From Ramlibacter humi (lineage in GTDB: Bacteria; Pseudomonadota; Gammaproteobacteria; Burkholderiales; Burkholderiaceae_C): a stretch of 64,000 bases of DNA. The stretch is from contig NZ_SMLK01000009.1 of NCBI RefSeq assembly GCF_004681975.1, forward strand, positions 62,001-126,000, given 5' to 3'. The translations under genes and the position numbers were made by a program. The notes beneath the pieces were generated by a model. The model ran no database searches and had not been told where the DNA came from. It saw nothing but the letters and a program-made list of their open reading frames with translations. This document shows, piece after piece, positions 42,165-50,949 of the stretch (the stretch's first letter is position 1; each line of letters opens with the position of its first letter).

Positions 42165-42920
42165 TCAGGCGGCGTCGCCCAGCTTGCGGATGGCGGTGCC
42201 CAGCATCTCGTCGTAGCCGGTGGCCGCCTTCTGCATCGATTCGAAATGGCGCAGGGTCTGGATCAGCTGCACCATCTCCTGCATGGAACTCACGTTGGAG
42301 TTCTCCAGGTAGCCCTGGCGCACTTCGGTGCGGCCGTCCGCCGCCGCGGCCACTTCGCCACGCACGGCAACGAGGCCCTGGCCAAGGTGCTCCACCGCCG
42401 CGCCTGCCTCGAACTGCACGACCTTGAGTTGCGAGACCGGTGGCGCGTCCGCCGCGGGCGGCGCGCCACCGGGGGCAGTTCCCTCGAACACCCGTCCTTG
42501 CGGATCGATCACCGGGAAGCCGTGCGGCAGCTGGATCTCTCCGGCCAGGCCCATCACCGGCTGCCCCTGCTGCGTGACGATGCGGCCCTGCGCGTCGAGC
42601 CGGAAATCGCCTTGCCGCGTGTAGGCGAGACCGCGCTCGGTCTGCACCTCGAACCAGCCGGGACCGGTGAGCGCCACGTCCAGGCTCTGGCCGGTGGAAC
42701 GCAGCGTGCCCGGGCGCTGGTCCACCTGCGTGGTGTGCTCCGGTGCAGAAGCGGCCGCGCTGTGGCGCGCCGCGGCCACGCGGCTGCCGAACGTCTCGCC
42801 GACGACGACCTCGCGCTTGTAGCCGGTGGTCTGCGCGTTCGCCAGGTTGAGGCCGACGCGGTCGACCTTGGCCATGTCGAGCTGCATGCTGCGGAGGGTG
42901 ACGGCGAGGATTTCGTTCAT
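42165..42920 (-). CDS. flgF: Proximal rod protein FlgF
   Basis: A 251-residue FlgG-related rod protein: DMAKVDRVGLNLANAQTTGYKREVVVGETF, SLDVALTGPGWFEVQTERGLAYTRQGDFRLDAQGRIV, and RQGYLENSNVSSMQEMVQLIQTLRHFESMQKAATGYDEMLGTAIRKLG. Its N terminus is more diverged than that of FlgG. As the second FlgG-like gene in the run it is best called FlgF. It starts 3 bp after the flhA stop. Confidence 0.85.
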   Translation of the reverse strand: MNEILAVTLRSMQLDMAKVDRVGLNLANAQTTGYKREVVVGETFGSRVAAARHSAAASAPEHTTQVDQRPGTLRSTGQSLDVALTGPGWFEVQTERGLAYTRQGDFRLDAQGRIVTQQGQPVMGLAGEIQLPHGFPVIDPQGRVFEGTAPGGAPPAADAPPVSQLKVVQFEAGAAVEHLGQGLVAVRGEVAAAADGRTEVRQGYLENSNVSSMQEMVQLIQTLRHFESMQKAATGYDEMLGTAIRKLGDAA

Positions 42921-42923
42921 GGA

Positions 42924-44984
42924 TCAGGCGGCGACGGTGCCGAAGGACTTGAGTTCGATGGCCTGCGGAATCTCGGCCATGGACAGGACGCGCAGGTGCG
43001 GCAGGCCCCTCTCGGACAGCGAGCGCACATGGCGGCGAAGCTCCGGCGCGCAAAGCAGCACCGGCAGCAGGTTGCTCTTCATCATCTTTTCCGCCTGCTG
43101 CATCAGGTGGACCAGGAATTTCTCCACCAGCTTGGGCTCGAGCACGAACGAACCCGCAGGCACGCCTTCGGCCTGGGCACCGCGCAGGCTCTGGAGGAAG
43201 CGGCTCTCCATCGCAGGATCGAGGGTCAAGACGTGCAGCGCGCTGGCATCACCTGCGAGGCCGCGGCAGATGACGTGGCCCAGGCGCTGGCGCACCGCCT
43301 CGGTCAGCTGTGCGGCATCCTTGGTGGTGCGGCCGGCGTCGGCCAGGGTTTCCAGGATGGCTTCGAGGTGGCGGATGGACACCTTCTCGCGCAGCAGGTT
43401 CTGCAGCACCTTCTGCACGTCGCCGACCGACAGCACGGACGGAACCAGCTCCTCGACCAGGGGCGGATGTGACTGACGCACGCGATTGAGCAGCTTGTCG
43501 GTCTCGCTGCGCGTGAGCAGCGTCGCCGACTCGCGCCGCAAAACCTCGGTCAGGTGCGTCATGAAGACCGTGGGGGCGTCGACGAGCGTGTAGCGCGCCG
43601 CGGCGGCAGCTTCGCGCTGCCCCAGTTCGATCCACAGCGCGGGCAAGCCGTAGGTGGGGTCGCGCGTCGGCTCGCCGGGGACCGAGCGTTGGTCGCCGGC
43701 CGCGTGGATGGCGAGCAGCCGGTCCTCGCGCGCTTCACCGCGCGCAGCCACCGCGCCGTCGACATGGATCTCGTAGCCGTACGCCGCCAACCGCGCGCCT
43801 GAACGGAAACGGACGCGCGGAAGCACCATGCCGTAGTCCTGCGCGTGCTGCTTTCGGAAAGCGGCGATGCGCTCCATGAAGAGACCGCTGGCGTCGCTGA
43901 CCTGGGGCGCCCAGCCGCTGCCGACCATCACCTCGACCGGCTCGACCACGAGCAGTTGCTCGAGCGGCTCGCCGCCTGCTTCGGTGGCGGCCTGGGCTTC
44001 CTTGTTTTCCGGCGACTCCGCGTCGTCCGCACGCGCGCGGTACGCCAGCCAGGCGGCGAGCGCCGCGACGAGCAACAAGGCAAGCGCGGGTATCGCGGGA
44101 ATGCCCGGCAGCAGCACCAATGCCAGCAGCGCACCGGCGACCAGCACCAGCGTCTTCGGAAAAGACGTGACCTGGCGCAGCACTTCCCGGCTCAGGTTGC
44201 CGTCCGAAGCCGAGCGGGTGACGATGATGCCGGTGCCCACCGAGATCACCAGCGCCGGCACCTGCGTGACGATGCCGTCGCCGATGGTCAGCAGCGTGTA
44301 GGTGCGCAGCGCCTCGCCCCAGGGCAGGTGGTGCTGCAGCACGCCGATGACCAATCCGCCGACGATGTTGATCAGCAGGATGACGATGCCGGCGATGGCG
44401 TCGCCCTTGACGAACTTGCTGGCGCCGTCCATCGCGCCGTAGAAGCCGGCTTCCTTCTCCAGGTTCTTGCGCCGGCGCTGCGCCTCGGCCTGGTCGATGA
44501 ACCCCATGTTCAGGTCGGCGTCGATGCTCATCTGCTGGCCCGGCATGCTGTCCAGCGCGAAGCGCGCCGCCACCTCGGACACGCGCTGGGCGCCGTTGGT
44601 CACCACGACGTACTGCACGACGATCAGGATGAGGAAGACGATCAAGCCGACCACGTAGTTGCCGCCGACCACGTATTCGCCGATGGCGGCGATGACGCGG
44701 CCGGCGTCGCCCTGCGCCAGGATCAGCCGCGTGGCCGCGACGTTGAGCGACAGGCGGAACAGCGTGGCCACGAGCAGCAGCGAGGGAAAGGTGGAGAACT
44801 CCACCGGCCGCGCCATGTAGAACGTGAGCAGCAGCACCAGGAAGGCGAAGCTGAAGTTGGCCAGGATTAGGAAGTCCAGCAGTGCCTTCGGGATGGGCAC
44901 GAACAGCACCATCAGCACGCCCAGCACGGCCAGCACCATGGCGATGTCGGAATGGCGGCCGAGGAACCGCTGCAGCGCGTTCAT
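42924..44984 (-). CDS. flhA: Export gate protein FlhA
   Basis: A 686-residue protein with the seven or eight N-terminal membrane helices of FlhA (starting IAMVLAVLGVLMVLFVPIPKALLDFLILANFSFAFLVLLLTFY), the conserved FHIPEP-like loop (FSTFPSLLLVATLFRLSLNVAATRLIL, DSMPGQQMSIDADLNMGFIDQAEAQRRRKNLEKEAGFYGAMDGASKFVKGDAIAG) and the cytoplasmic domain (HLTEVLRRESATLLTRSETDKLLN, LVPSVLSVGDVQKVLQNLLREKVSIRHLEAILETLAD). It forms the nonameric substrate-docking ring and proton-driven gate. The ATG overlaps flhB by 4 bp. Full length and intact. Confidence 0.96.
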   Translation of the reverse strand: MNALQRFLGRHSDIAMVLAVLGVLMVLFVPIPKALLDFLILANFSFAFLVLLLTFYMARPVEFSTFPSLLLVATLFRLSLNVAATRLILAQGDAGRVIAAIGEYVVGGNYVVGLIVFLILIVVQYVVVTNGAQRVSEVAARFALDSMPGQQMSIDADLNMGFIDQAEAQRRRKNLEKEAGFYGAMDGASKFVKGDAIAGIVILLINIVGGLVIGVLQHHLPWGEALRTYTLLTIGDGIVTQVPALVISVGTGIIVTRSASDGNLSREVLRQVTSFPKTLVLVAGALLALVLLPGIPAIPALALLLVAALAAWLAYRARADDAESPENKEAQAATEAGGEPLEQLLVVEPVEVMVGSGWAPQVSDASGLFMERIAAFRKQHAQDYGMVLPRVRFRSGARLAAYGYEIHVDGAVAARGEAREDRLLAIHAAGDQRSVPGEPTRDPTYGLPALWIELGQREAAAAARYTLVDAPTVFMTHLTEVLRRESATLLTRSETDKLLNRVRQSHPPLVEELVPSVLSVGDVQKVLQNLLREKVSIRHLEAILETLADAGRTTKDAAQLTEAVRQRLGHVICRGLAGDASALHVLTLDPAMESRFLQSLRGAQAEGVPAGSFVLEPKLVEKFLVHLMQQAEKMMKSNLLPVLLCAPELRRHVRSLSERGLPHLRVLSMAEIPQAIELKSFGTVAA

Positions 44985-46069
44985 GCCGCGGCCTCCTGGG
45001 CCTTCTGCCGCTGCTCCCGCATGGCGAACACCCAGACGATGATGCGCGCCACGTCCGCATGGAACGAAGGCGGGACCGCCTGGTCGATGCCGACCTCGCG
45101 GAACATCCTGCGCGCCAGCGAGGGACTGCGCACGATGGCCACGCGATGGCGGTACGCGATGTCGCGCATTCGAGCGGCCAGTTGGCCGGCTCCCTTTGCG
45201 ATCACGAGCGGCGCTTCCATCTGACCGTGCACGTACCGCAGCGCGACGGCGTAGTGCGTGGGATTGGTGAGCACCACGTCGGCGTCCCGCGTGTTGCGCA
45301 GCGCCCGGCTGCGCTGCAGCGCTTCGCGGCGCAGTTCGCGCAGCCGCTGGCGGATGCGCGGGTCGCCTTCGCGGTTCTTGACTTCGTCCTTCAGTTCGCG
45401 GCGGCTCATCCGCATCTTGTTGCTGAACTCGCGCCGGGTGTACAGCAGGTCGGCGAAGGCGATGGCGGCAAGGATCAGGGCCATCTTCATGCCCAATCCG
45501 GTGGCATCCGCCACCAGCGTGCGCAGGAAGCCTGCCGGCGGCAGCGCCGCGACCGCGTAGAACCCGGGCAGCAAGCTGGCCAAGGCATACCAGGCGGCCA
45601 GCAGCAGGATGGCCAGCTTCACCAGCGCCCGCGCCCCGTCGAAAAGGGTGCGCAGCGACAGCACGCGCTTGAGCCCGGCGACCGGGTCGAGACGGCCAAA
45701 GTCCATCTTCAATGGATCGATGGACAGCACGATGCCGGTCTGCGCCACGGTGCCCACCACCGCCGCCAGCATCAGCGCGCCCAGGAACGGCAGCACCAGC
45801 ATCGCCGCCTCGCGCAGCATGTGCGTCGCCAGGGGCCACGCGGAAGCCGCGGTCGGCACGCCGGAACCGGCATGCACCAGCGCCACGCGCGCCAGGCGGA
45901 AAACGGCGGTGACCAGTTCCAGCCCCTGCCACGTCGCGAAACCCATGGCCACCAGAAAGACCGTGGCGCTCACCACGTCGGTGCTGCGTGCCGTCTGCCC
46001 TTGCTCCCGGGCCTTTTCCAGCTTGAACGGCGTGGCGGCTTCGTTGCGGTCGAGATCCTGGTCCGCCAT
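44981..46069 (-). CDS. flhB: Export switch protein FlhB
   Basis: A 362-residue inner-membrane protein. N terminus DLDRNEAATPFKLEKAREQGQTARSTDV, four hydrophobic helices, then the cytoplasmic autocleaving domain with EFSNKMRMSRRELKDEVKNREGDPRIRQR and the cleavage motif NPTH at 269-272 (VVLTNPTHYAVALRY). Cleavage between N and P switches export from rod/hook to later substrates. That the motif is intact suggests substrate switching is retained, although no filament-type substrate is encoded nearby. Start overlaps the fliR stop (TGATG). Confidence 0.95.
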   Translation of the reverse strand: MADQDLDRNEAATPFKLEKAREQGQTARSTDVVSATVFLVAMGFATWQGLELVTAVFRLARVALVHAGSGVPTAASAWPLATHMLREAAMLVLPFLGALMLAAVVGTVAQTGIVLSIDPLKMDFGRLDPVAGLKRVLSLRTLFDGARALVKLAILLLAAWYALASLLPGFYAVAALPPAGFLRTLVADATGLGMKMALILAAIAFADLLYTRREFSNKMRMSRRELKDEVKNREGDPRIRQRLRELRREALQRSRALRNTRDADVVLTNPTHYAVALRYVHGQMEAPLVIAKGAGQLAARMRDIAYRHRVAIVRSPSLARRMFREVGIDQAVPPSFHADVARIIVWVFAMREQRQKAQEAAA

Positions 46070-46869
46070 CACCTGGGCCCTCTTGCCGGCGCCGCTTCGA
46101 AAAGGCCGGCCCAGGTGCGATAGATGTCGGCGTACACGCGCAGCATGACGCCGCCCATGCCGCCCGCCCAAACGGACAACGCCAACAGCCCGGCGACGAT
46201 CTTCACCGGGATGCCCAGTGCCAGCATATTGACCTGGGGCAGATTCCGCGAGACCACGCCCAACGCGAACTCCAGCAGCAGCAGGCTCAACACCACCGGT
46301 GCGGCGAGGGCGAAGCCCAGCGTGAACAGGCCCGCGGCCTGACGCACGATCGGCTCCGCGCTGCCTGCCACGGACCACGGCTGCCCCACCGGGAAGCGAT
46401 CCAGGCTCAGCGCAACGCCGCGCAGCAGCGCGTGATGACCGTCGACCAGGAAGAAGACCAGCAGGGCGAGGGAAGAGAACACCGAGCTGATGACCGGGAC
46501 CTGGCGGCGCGTGACCGGATCGAACACCTGCGCGATGCCGAAGCCGACCTGCACGTCCAGCAGGCGGCCGGCGAAGTCGAAGCCGGCGAAAGCCATGAGG
46601 ATGCCCAGCCCCATGGTGGCACCCAGTGCCAGTTCGCTCAGGAAACCAGCCAGCAGGTCGCCCAGCGAATGGGGCAGCGAGACCGGAGCCGCTGCAAATG
46701 GGAGGGAGATGGCCGCGGCCAGACCAACGACAAACAGCGCCCGCACGGTGCCCGGGACCGGCACGGCGTAGAGCAGCGGCGTCATCAGGAACAACGCTGC
46801 GAGCCGCGCCGACAGCAGCAGCACCGTGGCCACCCAGGGCGCTCCGGGCGCCAGGACGAAATCGTTCAC
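46069..46869 (-). CDS. fliR: Export gate protein FliR
   Basis: A 266-residue inner-membrane protein with about six hydrophobic segments: WVATVLLLSARLAALFLMTPLL, VRALFVVGLAAAISLP, LAGFLSELALGATMGLGILMAFAGFDFAGRLLDVQVGFGIAQVFDPVTRRQVPVISSVFSSLALLVFFLVDGHH, and AAPVVLSLLLLEFALGVVSRNLPQVNMLALGIPVKIVAGLLALSVW. The GFGIAQVFDP and VNMLALGIPVKI blocks are FliR hallmarks. The start is GTG at 46869, 8 bp after fliQ. It completes the FliPQR channel. Confidence 0.94.
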   Translation of the reverse strand: MNDFVLAPGAPWVATVLLLSARLAALFLMTPLLYAVPVPGTVRALFVVGLAAAISLPFAAAPVSLPHSLGDLLAGFLSELALGATMGLGILMAFAGFDFAGRLLDVQVGFGIAQVFDPVTRRQVPVISSVFSSLALLVFFLVDGHHALLRGVALSLDRFPVGQPWSVAGSAEPIVRQAAGLFTLGFALAAPVVLSLLLLEFALGVVSRNLPQVNMLALGIPVKIVAGLLALSVWAGGMGGVMLRVYADIYRTWAGLFEAAPARGPR

Positions 46870-46877
46870 CGAGCCGC

Positions 46878-47147
46878 CTACGGGAACATCGCCGGGATGT
46901 TCGTCCACAGCTGCGCAGCGAACTGGCACAGCATGCGCAGCATCCATGGACCGAACATCACCACCGCGATCCCGGCGGTGAGCAGCTTGGGCACGAACGT
47001 GAGCGACATCTCCTGCACCTGCGTGACCACTTGCAGGACGCTGACCACCAGCCCGACCAGCATGGTCAAGCCCAATACGGGCAGGCAGATGAGGAACCCC
47101 GTCCAGAACAAGTCCGCTGTCATCTTCAAGGCAAGATCGCTGTGCAT
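46878..47147 (-). CDS. fliQ: Export gate protein FliQ
   Basis: An 89-residue two-helix membrane protein (TGFLICLPVLGLTMLVGLVVSVLQVVTQVQEMSLTFVPKLLTAGIAVVMFGPWMLRMLCQF). The VSVLQVVTQVQEMSLTFVPKL turn is the family signature. The ATG at 47147 is chosen for its GAGGA ribosome site; the frame is open further upstream. It is the first gene of the run, so the promoter of the whole 26-gene unit should lie between 47148 and about 47400. Confidence 0.94.
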   Translation of the reverse strand: MHSDLALKMTADLFWTGFLICLPVLGLTMLVGLVVSVLQVVTQVQEMSLTFVPKLLTAGIAVVMFGPWMLRMLCQFAAQLWTNIPAMFP

Positions 47148-47651
47148 AAATCCTCGGCAAGCCGCGGCGCGAACGCGCGGCACAACACACCCGACGGTGT
47201 GCCGGGAAATCGTTGAAAGGGAAACCCCAGACGTGACGACCAGGCGCCTTGACGGCGCCCGTGTTCGTCAACCAGGGATGTCAGTCAGCCAGCAGCGGTG
47301 CCAGCCGGCTGTGAGCCACAACAGTGGCTTTCACTTGAACGACGTGCTCCGCGAATGCCGTCCGCTATCGGGCCTGCATCGCCAATGTGCATGTGCTTCA
47401 TGCCCGCTCCTTCCTGCTCGGCCACTTGCGGTGACAGCTCGCATCAACTTGTTGGTTTTTCTTACTTGACCCCAAGCGTATCGCTCTCCCATTTTTGCGG
47501 GGTTTAGGGGAAACCATGGATAAACGTTCGCCTACTGCATCGGGATGAGAGCCGAACAACAAACCAGCGTCGATACATCACAAGCAGGGACCAGCGAGCG
47601 ATGCACGCGCTGCGTGGACAGGCCTTTCAGTTGGCCGTCTAACATCCCCGC
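47148..47651. other. Divergent control region between fliQ and aroG
   Basis: About 500 bp with no established gene. It should hold promoters for the flagellar-type unit (leftward) and aroG (rightward), but I could not place either convincingly and saw no clear sigma-54 site. It contains a 7-bp inverted repeat CGGCACA...TGTGCCG around 47190-47215 and one candidate small gene (47285-47401). Confidence 0.5.
47285..47401 (-). CDS. Candidate 38-residue small protein before fliQ
   Basis: An ATG at 47401 has GGAAGGAG about 5 nt upstream, one of the best ribosome sites in the window. The frame encodes 38 residues, MKHMHIGDAGPIADGIRG at the start, with a Cys-Cys pair near the end and no membrane segment. 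It points the same way as fliQ and ends 137 bp before it. The start loosely recalls the first residues of FlgM anti-sigma factors, but the conserved FlgM C terminus is absent, so I do not make that call. It may be a leader peptide, a small regulator or chance. Confidence 0.3.
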   Translation of the reverse strand: MKHMHIGDAGPIADGIRGARRSSESHCCGSQPAGTAAG

Positions 47652-49001
47652 ATGCACAACTGGACCCCTTCTTCCTGGCGCGACCGGCCGGCGCGCCAGA
47701 TGCCGGCCTACGCCGAGCCGCAGGCCCTGCGGAACGTCGAGGCACGGCTGGGCGCGTTGCCGCCACTGATCTTTCCCGGCGAGATCTCGCAGCTTCGCGA
47801 GCGCCTCGCCACCGTTTCGCGGGGCGAGGCGTTCCTTCTGCAGGGCGGCGATTGCGCCGAGAGCTTCGACGAGATCGGCCAGGCACCGGTGGAAGCCACC
47901 TTCCGCGTCATCCTGCAGATGGCCGTGGTGCTCACGTACGCGGCGGCCTGCCCGGTGGTGAAGGTGGGCCGCATCGCGGGCCAGTTCGCGAAGCCAAGGT
48001 CTTCCGACCACGAAACGGCGGACGGCGTCACGCTGCCTTCCTACCGGGGCGACATCATCAACGGCAGCGACTTCACGGCGCAGGCGCGCCAGCCCGATGC
48101 GTCGCGGCTGCTGTCGGCCTATTCACAGTCGGCGGCCACGCTGAACCTGCTGCGCGCGCTGGCGCAGGGCGGCTTCGCGGACCTGCACCAGGTGCACCGC
48201 TGGACCGCCGACTTCGTGCGGTCCAGCCCGCAGGGCGAGCGCTTCGAGGAGCTGGCCGACCGCATCACCCAGTCGCTGGCTTTCATGCAGGCTTGCGGCT
48301 TCGACGCGGTGCGCGCCCCGCAATTGCACGCGGTGGAGTTCTACACGTCCCACGAGGCGCTGCACCTGCACTACGAGGAAGCGCTCACCCGCCAGGGCGA
48401 GCAGCAGGGCGACTGGTATGGCGGTTCCGCCCACATGCTGTGGCTGGGCGAGCGGACGCGCCAGCTCGATGGCGCGCACGTGGAATTCCTGCGCGGGGTG
48501 CGCAACGTCATCGGCGTGAAACTGGGGCCGTCCGCGAACCCCGACGACGTGCTGCGCCTGCTGGACGCGCTCGACCCTTCACAGGAGCCGGGGCGCATCG
48601 TGCTGATCAGCCGCATGGGCAGCGGCCAGGTGGCCGAGCGGCTGCCGCCGCTGCTGCGCGCCGTGCGGCAAGCCGGCCGCAACCCCGTGTGGTGCTGCGA
48701 CCCCATGCACGGAAACACGGTCACTTCGGCCAGCGGGTACAAGACGCGCGACTTCGACCGCATCCTGCAGGAAGTGCGCGGCTTCTTCGCCGCGCACGCG
48801 CAGGAAGGAACTTGGCCCGGCGGCCTGCACTTCGAGATGACTGGCCAAGACGTGACCGAATGCCGCGGCGGCGCCCAGGCCGTGACGGACGAAAGCCTCG
48901 CGATGCGCTACCGCACCGCGTGCGATCCGCGGCTGAACGGATCGCAAAGCCTGGAACTGGCGTTCCTCATCGCGGACGTGCTGAAGGCCGCGCGGACCTG
49001 A
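47652..49001 (+). CDS. aroG: Class-II DAHP synthase (3-deoxy-7-phosphoheptulonate synthase)
   Basis: A 449-residue first enzyme of the shikimate pathway, joining phosphoenolpyruvate and erythrose 4-phosphate in the cytoplasm. It is the plant/actinobacterial (type II) class: [18 protein letters not shown] at the N terminus, the metal site Cys in [11 protein letters not shown] (65-72), [37 protein letters not shown], and [16 protein letters not shown] with the metal Glu. Length is normal. It is a housekeeping gene on the opposite strand to fliQ and ends at a strong terminator. The symbol is given for function; type-II enzymes are named variously. Confidence 0.93.
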   Translation: MHNWTPSSWRDRPARQMPAYAEPQALRNVEARLGALPPLIFPGEISQLRERLATVSRGEAFLLQGGDCAESFDEIGQAPVEATFRVILQMAVVLTYAAACPVVKVGRIAGQFAKPRSSDHETADGVTLPSYRGDIINGSDFTAQARQPDASRLLSAYSQSAATLNLLRALAQGGFADLHQVHRWTADFVRSSPQGERFEELADRITQSLAFMQACGFDAVRAPQLHAVEFYTSHEALHLHYEEALTRQGEQQGDWYGGSAHMLWLGERTRQLDGAHVEFLRGVRNVIGVKLGPSANPDDVLRLLDALDPSQEPGRIVLISRMGSGQVAERLPPLLRAVRQAGRNPVWCCDPMHGNTVTSASGYKTRDFDRILQEVRGFFAAHAQEGTWPGGLHFEMTGQDVTECRGGAQAVTDESLAMRYRTACDPRLNGSQSLELAFLIADVLKAART

Positions 49002-49018
49002 TCGGCCATCGGCCCATG

Positions 49019-49044
49019 AAAAACGGCGCCCTGGGCGCCGTTTT
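49019..49044. terminator. Bidirectional intrinsic terminator after aroG
   Basis: An 11-bp perfect stem (AAAACGGCGCC/GGCGCCGTTTT) with a 3-nt loop, ending in T on the plus strand and giving a T-run on the minus strand too. It lies 17 bp after the aroG stop and 20 bp beyond the 3' end of the converging DUF4148-like gene, so it can serve both. Confidence 0.9.
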
Positions 49045-49064
49045 CCTTCCGGAGGTTGCCGCGA

Positions 49065-49349
49065 TCAGCTGGCTTCGCCCACGCGGATGAAGCGCGAGGC
49101 TTGCACGGCTTCAGCCTTCACCGCTTGCGCATCGCGGATGCCCGCCGACGCGCCGGTGGCCGTGGTGCTGGCTTCGCCCAGGCTCGGGGACTTCGCGGCC
49201 TGCACGGCTTCCGCCTGCACTTCGGCGCGGGTGCGGGTGCCATGCAGCTGGTCGGGGGTAACGATCATGTCGCTGGCCTCGCCGGCGCGGGCGAAGCCCG
49301 AGAAGGCGGCGGCGACGGAAGCGATGGCGATGAGGGTCTTGGCGTTCAT
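49065..49349 (-). CDS. DUF4148-like small secreted protein
   Basis: A 94-residue protein with a signal peptide (MNAKTLIAIASVAAAFSGFARA), then an Ala/Glu-rich periplasmic part with TRAEVQAEAVQAAK and a second VKAEAVQASRF copy. The pattern of a leader plus one or two TRAEVxAE-type segments is that of the DUF4148 family, common in Burkholderiales and of unknown function. AAGGAATC precedes the ATG. It converges with aroG. Confidence 0.7.
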   Translation of the reverse strand: MNAKTLIAIASVAAAFSGFARAGEASDMIVTPDQLHGTRTRAEVQAEAVQAAKSPSLGEASTTATGASAGIRDAQAVKAEAVQASRFIRVGEAS

Positions 49350-49510
49350 GATGATTCCTTTCAGTCAGTCGGTGGGTCTTCGTTGCGGACGTCGCGAGCG
49401 GGATGTCTGTCTGCTCGCTGCGCCGTCCGTGAGAAGCACTGTAGGAGCCGACTCTTGGCTGGCTGTGAGGATCGTCTTAGCTGGGAATTAGCCCCGCCGT
49501 CCGCCGCGGC

Positions 49511-49928
49511 TCACTCCGGATCGAAACAGAACCCCGCGCCATAGACGCAACGGATCCACTCGCGTCGCCTTCGGCGGCGGCGAACTTGCGCCTGAGGTTC
49601 GCGTTCGCTGATCCGCGGGCCGTCCGGTTCGATGGCCTCGAGTAGGTGGGCGCGGCTGAAAATCCGCTGCGGTGGCTCGGCCAGCACCGCAGCAGTTCGA
49701 ATTCCCTGCGCGTCAGCCTCAGGGGCACGCCTCCGAGGGAAGCACGCCACCGCGTCCGGTCGAAAACCAGTCCGTGCGCCGGCGCCGCGCCGGGCCCGCG
49801 CCGCCACAGCACCGTCTTCACGCGGGCGACGACTTCGCGCGACGAGCAAGGCTTGCGGATGCAATCGTCGGCGCCCAGCTCCAGTCCCGCGACGCATTCG
49901 GTCTCGCCGCCGCGCGCGGTGACCAACA
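49511..49928 (-). pseudogene. OmpR-type response regulator remnant
   Basis: Pieces of a response regulator appear in two or three frames. One frame has the receiver end and DNA-binding start (TARGGETECVAGLELGADDCIRKPCSSREVVARVKTVLWRR..., VPLRLTRREFELLRCW). Another continues with LAEPPQRIFSRAHLLEAI, and the end returns as WIRCVYGAGFCFDPE. At least two frameshifts are needed to join them. The N-terminal half with the phosphorylatable Asp is missing and is replaced at about 49920-49930 by an unrelated gene remnant on the other strand. No product is expected. Confidence 0.7.
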
Positions 49929-50345
49929 ACCTCAATGTCGTGCGCGCGCTGGCGGGCAAGGAAGACTTCGACACCGTCGTCGTGGGCGGCACCGTGCGGC
50001 CGCGCGACCCGGCCGTCACGGGCGAAGCGTCGGCGCAGTTCATCGAGCAGTTCAAGCTCGACTACAGCATCCTCGGCGTCACCGCGATCGCGGAAGACGG
50101 CAGTTTGCTGGACTTCATCCTGGACGAGAAGCGGGTCACCCAAGCGATCATCGGCTGCGCGCTCCAGGTGTTCGTCGTGGCCGACAACACCAAGTTCGGC
50201 CTGGCCGCCGTGGCCCGCGTGGGCACCTGTCGCAGGTAACGGCGCTGTTCACGGACGTTCCGTTCCAGGGGCCGTTCGCGGAGCTTGCGCAGCAGATCGG
50301 GTTGCGGGTGGTGCTGCCGGAGACCGGCAGTCAGGCCGCTTCACG
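49920..50345 (+). pseudogene. DeoR/GlpR-type regulator C-terminal remnant
   Basis: The frame reads NNLNVVRALAGKEDFDTVVVGGTVRPRDPAVTGEASAQFIEQFKLDYSILGVTAIAEDGSLLDFILDEKRVTQAIIG..., the sugar-phosphate-sensing domain of DeoR-family repressors. At about 50220 the reading frame shifts; the expected continuation (GHLSQVTALFTDVPFQGPFAELAQQIGLRVVLPE) is in another frame. The helix-turn-helix N terminus is missing. It abuts the response-regulator remnant, so both were cut by one rearrangement. Confidence 0.7.
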
Positions 50346-50778
50346 TGGCTCGGCCGCGAACGCCAAGCCGTTGGAAGCGTCGAATCGTTTGCGATTATCG
50401 CCGACTGGCGGCCTGCTCAGTGGTGAGGGCCCGAAGTGCGGGCCCGGTACGCGGCCGGCAAGAGACGGGCTTCCGCGTCATGCGTCGAAGCACATTCACG
50501 ACCTCGCCTGAACCGAGTTCTTCCGCCGCGTCATCCAGTTCGAACTCGCGCCACATGCCCGCCGTGAAACAGGTCAGAGCAAGCAGCGCGCCCAGCGCGT
50601 AGGCATCGGCAGTCAGCCGCAACCTCGCCTTGAGGCACGGTGTCGTTTATGCTGGATCGTTCGGGAGCGGAACCGGCGAGCTTAGCAGCGCCCGACATTG
50701 CGCCCGGCGAAAGCAAAGGCCTTGATCTCTCGCCGAGCAAACCCTCCGCATCGAGTACTCATCCCTGGCTGCTCGCAC
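50346..50778. other. Intergenic stretch without a supported gene
   Basis: About 430 bp between the DeoR remnant and the terminator of the Rhs region. Short frames occur on both strands, but none has a ribosome site, a family motif or convincing composition. It probably is residue from the rearrangement that left the two regulator pseudogenes. Confidence 0.4.
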
Positions 50779-50810
50779 AAAAAAGAAAAGCCCGCTGGTG
50801 CGGCCTTTCG
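50779..50810 (-). terminator. Terminator at the end of the Rhs array
   Basis: On the minus strand a stem AAAGGCCGC/GCGGGCTTT with one mismatch is followed by TTTTCTTTTTT. It lies downstream of the leftward Rhs unit and its remnants. Confidence 0.65.
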
Positions 50811-50949
50811 GTCTTGGCGGAGCAGGAGATAGCAGTATTGGGCGCCTAAGTACCAACGAGTAAACGACTCTTTGCAAGGCCGCACCAAATTGGCTCCACT
50901 AGCTTACCCCTTAACCATGCAGCCGCAACGTCCGACTCCAACGTGGGGA

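Noticed and set aside
47148-47400. A sigma-54 promoter for the fliQ run
   Set aside because: No TGGCAC-N5-TTGCW match was found on the minus strand in this region by eye.
47285-47401. Calling the small frame FlgM
   Set aside because: Only the first few residues are loosely similar; the sigma-28-binding C-terminal helix is absent.
50395-50622. A 75-residue minus-strand frame with one hydrophobic segment (ALGALLALTCFTAGMW)
   Set aside because: It begins at TTG without a ribosome site, has no family resemblance and lies in a rearranged region.
50783-50845. A stretch that at first looked like the 3' end of a tRNA (GCGGCCTTTCGGTCTTGGCGGAGCAGG)
   Set aside because: No acceptor stem, T-loop or CCA pattern fits; the stem is explained by a leftward terminator.
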